This document shows, piece by piece, positions 24,614 to 34,399 of a DNA stretch of 64,000 nt. The stretch is taken from contig CM060171.1 in the NCBI GenBank assembly GCA_030549775.1, positions 60,198,360 through 60,262,359 of the forward strand, given 5' to 3'. The notes under the pieces are model-generated. The model was given only the letters and a program-made list of their open reading frames with translations. It did no database searches and had not been told where the DNA came from. The translations under genes and the position numbers were made by a program. The stretch comes from Tamarix chinensis. Lineage: Eukaryota; Streptophyta; Magnoliopsida; Caryophyllales; Tamaricaceae. The number at the start of each line of letters is the position of its first letter. Within the stretch, counting starts at the first letter, position 1.

Positions 24614-24634
24614 CCTTTTTCAAGGGGGTAGTGT
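24614..24634 (+). other. Polypurine tract of element II
   Basis: CTTTTTCAAGGGGGTAGTGT directly abuts the 3' LTR at 24635. It marks plus-strand priming in the reverse-transcription cycle of the ancestral element. Confidence 0.85.
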
Positions 24635-24934
24635 TGTAATACCCCATCCCAAAATCTTTCAAAGTGTGTTTAAAATTATGTTGATATAATGTAATTTAGA
24701 TTTGGCTTTAGAATGCGCTTGAAATTCGAATTAAAAAAATATGAATTTTAGGTGCACCGATCAATTGGTACACTCAGAAATTGATAGTTTTGGTCATAAC
24801 AAATCAATCAACTAGTTTGCCTAAACTAAACGAATGGTTATCCTACGATTTAATATCCATTTCTAATTTTTAATCGAATCTCCTTATAATGATGACAAAA
24901 ACTCCTAATTAGAATCCAATTGTGCAATGAGGTA
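24635..24934 (+). mobile_element. Truncated 3' LTR of element II
   Basis: TGTAATACCCCATCCCAAAA begins the LTR. It tracks the 5' LTR (16447-16750) up to AGAATCCAATTGTGCAATGA and then stops matching. About 3 kb of LTR is missing, lost by deletion or displaced by a later rearrangement; I find no continuation in the window. Confidence 0.85.
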
Positions 24935-26499
24935 AGAAGGGGATGGATTTTTCATTCCATACATAAATTTAATATATATAAAAAATACTCTATAAACCCA
25001 CATTGATTATTAATTTTCCTTTCCAAAAAATCCCCTACTTATCATTGTAGGATTTTAATATCCTTATCTAGTCCAATATGTGATTCCAGATCCATTTTAA
25101 CTCTCTAATTAATTCACCGACCCAATCTTCGATCTCCAATCTTGGTAGTTTCACAACATACATAAAATTAAAATAGTATTAAAATAAATTATTTTTATGA
25201 AAATTCCATATAAAAATTATGTATTTTTTCAAAATAAATTTAATAATAGGGATCCTAAATTTGTTCTCGAAAAAAAAATTATACAAGAATTTTTAAACTC
25301 TTATCTTTAACATCTCACTTCAAACCCGAAACAAAAATATTTAACCAAACCTTAAACGAAGGGAAAGAATTACCATCCATGCACCGCCCTGATAGTATGC
25401 TACGGAGGTAGCACTACACGACAGGGCAATCAATTAGACAAAGTAGTCTATTCAAGTCCATGTATAATTAGTGATGTCCTTACCATCCTCCCACTAACAC
25501 CATTGATTTTGCAATCGCAAATTATAATAAATCAAAAACAAAAACCAGATGTCATTCCGGATGAACCCGAATTTCGTCAAAATGGATCAGAGCGAGCCAG
25601 CATTGGGACCAGCCGGAAATAATTTAATATGCAAGTGAAACATTTTGATTGATTTAATCTTATTCATAATTGCCATCATGCATTAGTGTAAGGTGAAGAT
25701 GCATTGCATTTACATGATTAATTATCTAGGAATATACTAGGAAGTTAGACCTTGAAAAGGTTACTTAAACACTGTCGAGTAAGAAGAGTCTGAGACACAC
25801 TGGCCCATCCCTTTGTCGGTTGAGTGTGGCTTCAACCACTTCATGTCCCATCTCACCTTTTCGAGTAAAAATATTTTGAATTTCCAAATAAGAAAATCAT
25901 GGGAAAATTCGCTCTCTATAGATTCGTTATCATTAAAAAAAGGTAACATGTATACATGCTGCTGCAGTAAGCCTAACGCAATCAAGCCTGCGCTTTTCTG
26001 TTATTTCTTTTTCCACCCCTCCCCCCGAGGAAAAATAAGAAACGAAGAAAACGTCGTCCAATCAACAGAATTATTAACCCCTTATAAATTTTTTAGTTTA
26101 TTTATTTTTTTAAAATAATCAATTATTTACTTGTTAGTTATTTCAGAAAAAAAAAACTATATTTAGTTCTAGCATGGTAGGATATTGTTCTAAACTTGTC
26201 ATTCAAATAATATGAAACAATATAGAATTAAATAATACAAAAATGTCTTAGTATTGCTACATCAATAACTTAATACTCGTTAAAATTTAATCCTTAAAAA
26301 AATTAAATTATTATATTTTTCAGTGCAAACATAGTAAACAAAACATCCAATACATATTCAATATATACATCACTAAAGTTCAATCTATTATAATTAAGAA
26401 AAAAAGAAATATATATATAGAGAGAGAGATACATCACTACCTATATTAATTAATATAAAATATTAATATTTATTAAAAAATTAATCAGACGCTTTTGGT
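24935..26499. other. No recognised gene or element
   Basis: Mixed-composition DNA. A somewhat GC-richer patch at 25380-25610 holds CACCGCCCTGATAG and GGAGGTAGCACTAC. A short GA run lies at about 26419-26428. Two overlapping open frames at 25761-26118 (74 and 101 codons, opposite strands) show no motif I recognise. Could be unique flank or a diverged element. Confidence 0.4.
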
Positions 26500-28105
26500 A
26501 CGGATTTTTACCATGTTAAAACGATACTCTTATTATCACATGTATAAAATATTAGAGTTAGGCAACGAATTTCGGATATGTTGTTAATATTGGTATTTTA
26601 AGGATGTCTATTTAATTCGGTAATTATGTGAATTTTTTGGAAAATGTTATGACTTACCTGTTAAATTAGGGTTTTGGGTCTTATGAATAGTAACTTTTGA
26701 GATAGGGCGATTATCGCATGTGTAAGATGTGGGAGTTAGACCTCAAATTTTGAGTATTTTAATGATATTATTATTTGAGGATCATATACTAAATTTGGTG
26801 GATAAATGATTAATATTGGGAAAGTTATGATTAAATTATGAATTTAGGGTTTTCGACGAAGATGCGCATCTTAATCTTTGAGAACAGTCTTGTTATATGT
26901 ATATTGATGTCTCACTTGCATGAATTATGTTTCTTACTCATTTAACTAATCATGAATAATATATTAATAATTTAAATTGAAAGATCGTGAGTCAGGACTA
27001 GTTGTATATGTCTGTTCCACCGAACAAGGATATTAGTCGAGTGCGTTTTGTCTCGAGATTATATATTATTAACCATTCCAGAGGTAAGAATAGTGGCCAG
27101 GAGCGTTTTTCCCTGGAATGAAATAATTGTTCCATTAGTTGAGAATAGTGGGGTCCCTAAACTCAATTTAAAATAAATCCCGAGAATGATTATAATCATT
27201 AATAAGACACTAAGTACGTAATGTGGAATACTACGTGAGTCAGAACCGGTTGTATATGTCCGTTCCACAGGACGAGAGCGTTAGCCAGGAGCATTCTGCC
27301 CCAGGGATGTATATTATTAACTGTTCCACTAGTAAGAATAGTGGTCGGATGTATTTTTCTGAGGTTGTATGTTACTAACTGTTCCACTGATAAGAAGAGT
27401 GGCTAGGAGCATTTTTCCCTAAGGTGGAATAACCGTTCCACAGATTGAGAATAGTGGGGTCCTTGAGCTCAACGTAAATAAAATAATTGATCCTAATATA
27501 TTCTAATAATACGAATACAGACCTATAATTACCTTGTGTTGATTATTGTATATCACATGTATACTGCTTTCTGCTATGAATGTATGTATTGATATATTTT
27601 TCTGATTTTGATTATATGGTTACCTTACTCAGTACGTAGCATACTAATCATCCTTTTTATAAGTGTTGCTCATTCCTACGAGTAGATGACTCTGATGGTT
27701 TTGTGCAGGTCTTTGAGGATCCAATTGATGATTTCACTACCTTTGATGCATTGTGTGGGGAAGAGTGACTTTTATCTGTACTAAGTTTTTGGGTGAAGAG
27801 TCATGTTATCCGGATGATGTTTTTATCCAGATACCATTTTTAGACTCTTTGATATACGGTATCCCTTTTATAGTATTTTTTATTGTAATCAGGAGTTAAT
27901 CCCCAAACTCGTATTTGGTATCATGAAACTTCTCTCATTTTCAGTTTTATCCTGCTGAGCATTTTAAATTATTTAGCCTTGTGATTCACATAATATTGGG
28001 ATGTTAAGCCTGACTTATGTCAATTATGATGGTAACACCCTGTTATTTTAATTATGGTTATGCTATAAAATGAGATTTTTAAGTAATAAATTTTGGGGTG
28101 TTATA
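26500..28105 (+). mobile_element. Ty3/gypsy LTR, copy B
   Basis: Ends AAATTTTGGGGTGTTATA at 28088-28105. It contains the full copy-A architecture: GAGTCAGGACTAGTTGTATA, higher-order repeat blocks, TTACCTTACTCAGTACG at about 27620, GAGTAGATGAC and AGTCATGTTATCC. Upstream there is a duplication of about 180 bp: TTATCACATGTATAAAATAT at about 26533 and ATTATCGCATGTGTAAGATG at about 26711 start two diverged copies. The left terminus is uncertain. It seems to sit inside the LTR fragment that resumes after 28106. Confidence 0.72.
26990..27475 (+). repeat. LTR R-region higher-order tandem repeat, two units (copy B)
   Basis: Two units, roughly 26990-27165 and 27233-27470. Each opens with GAGTCAG.AC..GTTGTATAT, runs through three or four TTCCAC..G..AAGAATAGTGG subunits and closes with GAATAGTGGGGTCC..(A/G)AGCTCAA-like sequence. 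Copy A has one unit; copy C has two of a GATCCACCGG variant. Confidence 0.85.
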
Positions 28106-29273
28106 GTAACTCATACCTCAACCACTCAACTAAGCATTAATAACCCTTGAGACATTATTGGTGTCCTCAAGCTTTGTTTTTTGGTGGGATCATAGTAGAT
28201 CCTAATGTCTTAACTACTCTAGATACTAATAATGTACTAGAGTGTATTGATACTAAATGGTAGAGTTACCTAGGTGATTTTTGCCTTTGGTCAGACTTTA
28301 TGTTCATTAGTGGTTTCTAGGTTTCATCCAGACTTTTATGTCCATTGATGGTTAATTAGATTTGGTCAAATTTTATGTCCTCTTATTTAGATAGAAGTCC
28401 ATAGTATGTGAGACCATGGGTGGTAAACATTCCATCACTCGATAAGAATAAAAGTAACATTGTGGATACTTGTAAATAGTTAATCTAATGGATCATGAAA
28501 ACTTAGAAAAGGACCTAAGGAAATAACTTGTTATTAAATCATACATTCATGTCCATTTTATTTATGTTGCATTACTACGCATGATGAGCCATGAATTTTT
28601 TAAATCCTTGCATGGCGTGAAATCCTAATACATTATATGAATATGGTATTATAGGTATACTTAAGTGCAATGTATAAGCATGACACTATGTTTAGTGTGA
28701 ATTTTATTGTTGTTTGTGGTATTATATTCTTGTGACTCTTGTTAAGAAGGTAACTTAGTATACTAGTGTGTCTATTTGTTCGGTGACCTACTCAATCCCG
28801 TGAGTAGAAGACCATATGCAAGTTTTTGAGGATAGTTAATAGTGGGTATGCCTTGTTTTAGGCTTGGGGCTTGAGAATGTAGACATTCGAAGATTGTTGT
28901 TTGGTCCTTAATGGACTAGTGTTTGGGACTATGCCTTACCTTTGTCTTCTCCCATTGTAGTTCTATACTTTAGTTTAATCTTCTCTTATGTATTTGAATA
29001 TTTTTGGGACCATCGAGGTCTTGTTTTGTAAACGTTTTCTTTAGTATCTATATATCATATTTCCTACGCACTCTACTCTTGCTTTGATTGGCTTGGTTTC
29101 TTAGCCTTATATCTAATATTGGATCGGTAACTAACACCTATCTTATATTAGTTGGAGTGATAACACCCTATTTTTTCTAGGTGTGTTTGGTATTTTTATG
29201 CCTCCACCATATTTTTATGCCTCCACCATATTTTAAAATTAAAATTTTTAGTAGTGAAAATGAGAATTTTACA
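28106..29273 (+). mobile_element. LTR fragment related to the 1249-3492 solo LTR
   Basis: From about 28140 it is collinear with the reverse complement of the solo LTR at 1249-3492. Shared words include GGTGGGATC, CTTAACTACTCTA, TTACCTAGGTG, TTTATGTCCATTG, GGGACCAT(C/T)GAGGTC and TAACACCCTATTT, followed by TTTTTAGTAGTGAAA near 29245. The 3' end is taken at ATTTTACA (29266-29273). The U3 half is missing, probably displaced by LTR copy B. A short duplication (GCCTCCACCATATTTTTAT) lies at 29200-29232. Confidence 0.75.
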
Positions 29274-29600
29274 AGGGGAGAGAACACAAGAAAAATTGAT
29301 ACAAAATGCTGGTGAGGAAGGAAAGAAAATGATATATTTTGCCAGTGGGGTGGAGGAGGAGATCGGCACAAAATGTTTGTTAGCGCGAGATAGGTAGGAA
29401 ATGACTGTGGTGAGGGGATGGGAACGGCACAAAGTACCAGTACGTAGGAGTGGCATCAGTAGAAAATGTTGTTAGGGGTTGGATTTGATAGAAAACGATG
29501 TTGGGGTGGGATTTGCAAAAGTTGTTGTTGGGGGTGGGATCCGGAAAAAATGCAGGTGGGGGATGGGTGGGAACTAGAAAAAAAAAACTAGTTGTGTGTG
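29274..29600. repeat. Degenerate G-rich minisatellite left of the MULE region
   Basis: Irregular units of about 28-45 bp built on GG.ACGGCACAAAATGTTG and GGGGGTGGGAT (for example near 29365, 29430, 29460, 29490, 29520). Ends in a (GT)n run at 29592-29608. Similar words (AACGACA.A..GTGTTG) recur in the same orientation at 36905-37200, beyond the transposase pseudogene. Overlapping - strand frames here reflect the repeat, not a gene. Confidence 0.7.
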
Positions 29601-30619
29601 TGTGTGTTTGTATAAAATCTTTTAAATCTATTGGTATATTTAGATTCATTAATAGATTATATTTGTTTATAATTTCATTAAAAAAATTTATAATAGATTA
29701 GATATGTTTAAACTAGATTATATATGTTTACATTTTCATTAAATTTGTTTCATTTGCCAATTTTTATAGAATATTTGGGTAAATTTTTCCCACTGAGGTA
29801 ATGGCTTTGGGAGTTTGTTGATGGGTAAAGTCTTCTACACAAATTTTCATTTGCAATGTTAAGGCTTCAAAAAAAAGCACCAGTAAATGGGTAAAGGATT
29901 TAACAAGAACAAACAATGTTGGGGTAGGGCTTTGTTAAAAACTACCTATGGGATGGTTCGAAAGATATCACCGGTAATTGGATGATTAAGTGTATTTAAT
30001 TGTTATAATATACTTACCTACTACTAGTAATTAATAGAATTATTGTTGACGGATTTTCATGTTATAAATGTTTAGTTGTTATTTTAATTAATATAAATAG
30101 AGGATTAGTTTAAGAGGTTATATAAATTTAAAGGTGTTAAGAAAGATAAGTGTTTAATTAGATGTTATATAGAATTTTTTCCCTTAGCTTTATTAAGATT
30201 TGTATACGATTATTTGATAATGGCATGTATTTACAATTTTTATTGAGTTTTTCATACTATACAATTATTTATTATTTATTGTGTATAACTTTGAAATGTT
30301 GTTATTTTAATTAATATATTTAGATGACTTATTTATAAGATTATACAAAATTTCTCAAATATTTAGACATTTTTTATGACACTTATAAAATAAATTGAAC
30401 GTTGTAAAAATATATATATAATGCAATAGGTCAATAACTTTTTTAGTTATAAAGTTGAGTATATATCTCTCTTTCTCTATCATAATATAAGTTAATACTA
30501 TAATATCGAACGATTACATTACGTGGACCTATATATTTACTTTTTGTTTATGTCATGACTATTTACCTCCCATTCATATTCGTAATTTTAATTAACATGG
30601 TTTTTTTATTAAAATTTAG
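29601..30619. other. No gene seen upstream of the PMD pseudogene
   Basis: AT-rich. A word CACCGGTAATT at 29973 also occurs inverted near 37190-37200 (ATTACCGGTGTC), just past the right minisatellite; this could be a trace of terminal symmetry of the MULE but is too short to prove it. Confidence 0.35.
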
Positions 30620-31869
30620 ATGAGTTGTAGAAGGGATAGAGTACTTGAGAGGATAGAGGGTCATCATGTTACTATTTTTTCATGACATAACAGAAATGTT
30701 GCAAAACAACTTGCTCAAATGTCTCCTATGAGAAACCTTGAAAAAAATCTTACCAAAGGACTGCGAGATGGTAAAAATGTTGGCTAACAAGAACCAAAAG
30801 AAGCTATAGAACAACAAGAATATGAAGAAGCTCCCAAACAACTAAGGTATACTCATAAGACTCCTACCATTCCAACATTTGCAAACTATATAGGCCGTCC
30901 ATCATTTATGATCGATGTAGGCATTTCGGATATAAATTTTTGGGGTACATAGGTTTTCCATTATCTATGGAATATGTAGATTTTAATACATCATTAACAC
31001 CGAATCACATGGGAGTATCATCATCCTCAGCCCACACAACTATTGTGGATGGTTCTAGATCATCCTTAGATTTGTAAACATCATTAACCCACATGATTGA
31101 TCAACCATCCTCATTGACATATATAAGTCATGATGATGATGCCGATAGATACGGTGATGAAGCTAGTTACGATGAATGAGGTGTACAACTGAATGATTAA
31201 TGGTACTTACTTGGGTTATGCCTTAGAGGTACAATAATCCTTTATTTAATCCCAATATTTGGTAGTCATCTCACATTATATTTATGATTCGGATTGGTAA
31301 GTTTAACATATTTCTTATTTCTTATTTCATGTGTAAACTATCATGCAGTCATTACATTTTTTTCTTTTCTTATTTATGATCATGATTGTCTGAAGATCTA
31401 CACTAGATGAAGATGTTGAAAACTTTTCTTGGAAGCTTTAATCAATATATGATCTCTCTCATATGCGAAACTGGATTGTCACACCTTCTAGCCTACACAT
31501 TTGATCAAGCTAATGTGTCATTTATATCAACCTTTATAGAGAGATGGCAGCCAGACACTAAAAAATTTTATATGCCATGGGATGAGATGACAATCACCTT
31601 TTTAGATGTACATTGTATATTAGGGCTACAATTTAATGGTTATCCACTACATTTAGAGATGACAGCTGACACACATGGCTATATGATTGGTGTATTGGGT
31701 GTCTTATTTGGGATGGAAAAGGAGAAATTGAATGAAGCAAATCTGATGTAGGACCAAACAATAAATTAAATTGGCATTTATCATTACGGAACCATTTTTT
31801 TATTTAGAAAAGATCTCCCGCAAAATTGAAGACAAATGAATGTTATGTTGTTATTAATAGATGAAACAT

Positions 31870-32345
31870 ACCATATAAGCTACTAGGCGTATACGTGTAT
31901 GTGCATGGCATGCATGGAGTGCATGGCTACGTGTATGGGTAAATAATATTCATCTTGGATGTGCATATTAGTTGATTTAGTTAATTAATTAGTAGAGTTA
32001 GAGATTAGCTAGAGAATAAAGTAGCATAAATCTACCTTTTTAATAATATTCTATATTCTAGTATCTTTTAGCATATTCTTTATTCTAGTATCCTTTAGCT
32101 AGGTATCTTTTGAAGAATTATACATTTTTACTAGTATCTTGTAATTGGTATCCTTTTCTATATAAAGCCATAGAACCCATGGCTAGAGATAGATCAAGAG
32201 TTGAATGTGATTTGCAAGTATTGAATTTTGTGTGAGTTTATCTTAAGTTTAATCGAATCTATGTGAACGATTAATTTTGAAACCATTAATCTCTTCATCT
32301 ATGTGAATTAGAGATTAAGTACTATCTTTCTGAACTCCATAACCC
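31870..32345 (+). mobile_element. Probable copia-type solo LTR within the PMD pseudogene
   Basis: Sequence between two PMD exons. It has repeated TAGTATC(C/T)TTTAGC words, then a good TATA box (TATATAAAG at 32159-32167), GAGTTGAATGTG, TTTGTGTGAGTTTATC and a tail of repeated TCTATGTGAA words. That order is what a compact Ty1/copia LTR looks like (U3, TATA, R-U5). I see no clean target duplication, so boundaries are approximate; a long intron is the alternative. Confidence 0.4.
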
Positions 32346-32401
32346 ACACCCTTCTAGCCATATTCATCGTCTAAACACATCCCAAAATCAAGCCCCTAGT
32401 T

Positions 32402-32500
32402 TGAAACCCTAACCTTATGTTTTAAACCAAACCCTAACCCTATTTTTTGAAACTAAACACTAACCCTAACCCACAAAACCATCCATAATCAAACCCTAAT
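32402..32500. repeat. Degenerate telomere-like AAACCCTAACC tract
   Basis: Six or seven AAACCCTAA/AACCCTAACC words, interspersed with AAACTAAACAC and AAACCAAACC. The plant telomere unit is CCCTAAA, but spacing here is irregular. Confidence 0.8.
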
Positions 32501-32645
32501 CATCGAATCATCATCATCATTATCACATCATTGTCGAATCATCATCATCTCATTAAATTCAAATCACCCTAATCATTCACTCATCATCATCGAATCATCA
32601 TCTCCATATTCGAATCATCATACTTAATTTACCACTTTCGAATCA
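32497..32645. repeat. CGAATCATCATC low-complexity repeat
   Basis: Five CGAATCAT(CAT)n units separated by AT-rich words. Directly follows the AAACCCTAA tract and ends before the next PMD exon at 32729. Confidence 0.85.
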
Positions 32646-33370
32646 TACTCTTCCTAATTACAACATAATCAAGCATTGGTTTCACATAATTTACAGTTCC
32701 ATATTCTCACACTCATCAAACTCAAAAGGGTGGGCTTCCATTTAAATGGCTTCAAGAAGTATGTCAATCATATTGGTTAGGGGATGAGGCAAAAGCAATT
32801 GAGTACCTATTATGGTTGATCGGCATATCATTATTTTTTGATAAATTGGTTGATAGAATTAATCTGTACTATCTCCTTTTTCTCCAAGATATTATCCGTA
32901 TTAAAAGTTATGTATGGGATGCGACCACACTTTCTTTTCTATATAGACAACTTGGTTTGACATCTAGAGCTGACGATACTCAAATGTCGAGATATGTCAC
33001 TCTATTATAGGTAATTTTATAATTATCATATATATATACATACTTAGATTCATTATTTATAATTATAACAAATGAATATTATAACATACATGTCTTTATG
33101 AATAATTTATAGGGCTGGAAGTGGAACAATCCAATTATGATCCTGACCAACCCTGTTGTTTGAGTTGTTTTGTGGACATAAATTTGATAATAAATTATAT
33201 ACGTCTGAGTACTTTTGGGCTAAAATTGATTATATGTCTGTGTCTAAGGTATACTCAAATTATCATACTCTTACTATATTTATTATAGTGATATATATAT
33301 TTAGTTTAATTATTTTCTATAGGTCATTTGGGATCTATACAGAGTAGTTGATTTATATAGGTATTTTCCG

Positions 33371-34354
33371 ATGACATTATATCAAAATTTTATAAATATT
33401 TAGAGAAATTGGAATCATATATCACAATAACAAAATTCAAACTAATGGATACCATGGATCAAATAATCAAAAAAAGTATCCGGGTAAAGAATTTAACCGA
33501 ATAACATGACTCTATGTCCATAACCTTAATACCAACTCACTCTTACACATATAACTCATCAAAGGCTACAAACTTGTTTAATGGGTCGGCCTCGACATAC
33601 ACAAATCCATCTGGATTATCTACTCGTGGGAATGAAAAGCAACTAGTAAACAAATGATTGAGACGATACGTACTGAGTAAGGTAACAATACAGTCAAATT
33701 AGGATTACACATAATACATGAATTCATATCAGAGAATAAGTGTAAGTAAGATAATATAAAACACTGGTAGATAAATAATGGTGTAGCTTCATGGGGTATA
33801 CAAAGGTGATGATGTAGCTACAAGGAAGAGTGGGGAAAAATTCAGTGAGGGGATGAGAGAGGATGGTGGAGTGTTGGATGAAGAAAAATGGAAGGGGTAT
33901 GTAGTAGTCAATGGTGATGGTTGTGTGTGTGTGTTGCATCAAGAAGTAAAAGGTAGGGAGGGGTGTGTAGTAGCAGCGGCAGCATAGGGGCACAAGGGAT
34001 GGTGATGGTGATGGTTGCAAGTTGCAAGTTGTAAGAATAGAGAATGGTTAAGCCTTATGGCATAAAGGAGGTAAGAGAAAGGATAAAGAAAAGGAAAAAG
34101 AGAAAAAAGGTTTAAGTTTAGTTTTAGATAAAAATTTTGTTAGCTAAAATAGCTAGGATCAATGACATAATTTTACCAAAATTAAGATTGGGTTACAAAA
34201 AGTAATTTATCTAGGTTAAAGATTTGGATTAGGTTAAGATTTTGGGATTAATAAATTTGCTTAAGGATAAAATAATATTTTTTCAAGATTAGAATCGAAT
34301 TAAGGTATTAATAATATGGGATTAGGTTTAGCAAAATTTTGGGGTATTAGAACT
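33371..34354 (-). mobile_element. Short LTR, copy D, between PMD and transposase pseudogenes
   Basis: Read on the - strand it begins TAATACCCCAAAATTTTGC at 34352 and ends near TTTTGATATAATGTCA at 33371. On the same strand at 33676-33683 it carries GTTACCTTACTCAGTACGTA, followed by CCCACGAGTAGATAATCC, the marker sequence of copies A-C. A C-rich leader occurs at 33820-34010. At 984 bp it is much shorter than copy C and lacks the higher-order repeat. I could not find matching target duplications. Confidence 0.68.
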
Positions 34355-34399
34355 CTTAGCTAGATGGTTCCCTTCTAGTGGAGTTCTTTGAGTGACCCC

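Larger units (their letters stand above)
30620..33370 (+). pseudogene. Plant mobile domain (PMD/MAIN-like) pseudogene
   Basis: Possible exon 1 (ATG 30620) is basic and hydrophilic with two stops; an acidic stretch ending HDDDADRYGDEASYDE lies near 31130-31180. The PMD proper starts in the open frame 31407-31751: ETGLSHLL, FISTFIERWQPDTKKFYMPW, EMTITFLDVHCILGLQFNGY. After an insertion it resumes at about 32729-33009: GLPFKWLQEV, EYLLWLIGISLFFDK, WDATTLSFLYRQLGLTSRAD. GT-AG introns are plausible at 33010-33112 and 33249-33321, with YFWAKIDYMS between and VIWDLYR after. The domain order matches the 'aminotransferase-like plant mobile domain' family, found in host MAIN genes and in MULE and gypsy elements. 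The adjacent transposase suggests the transposon-borne form. LTR copy D cuts off the 3' end. Confidence 0.85.

Noticed and set aside
25761..26118. Opposing frames of 74 and 101 codons
   Set aside because: Antiparallel, no known motif, no homologue recognised; chance frames.
24935..26499. Continuation of the 3' LTR of element II or the missing half of the LTR at 28106
   Set aside because: Compared by eye with 16750-19807 and with the U3 of the LTR at 1249-3492; no shared words found.
29177..29649. Three overlapping - strand frames
   Set aside because: Products of the G-rich minisatellite; no recognisable protein.
32402..32500. Interstitial telomere
   Set aside because: Words are irregularly spaced and mixed with other A/C-rich words; a leader-type low-complexity tract fits better.
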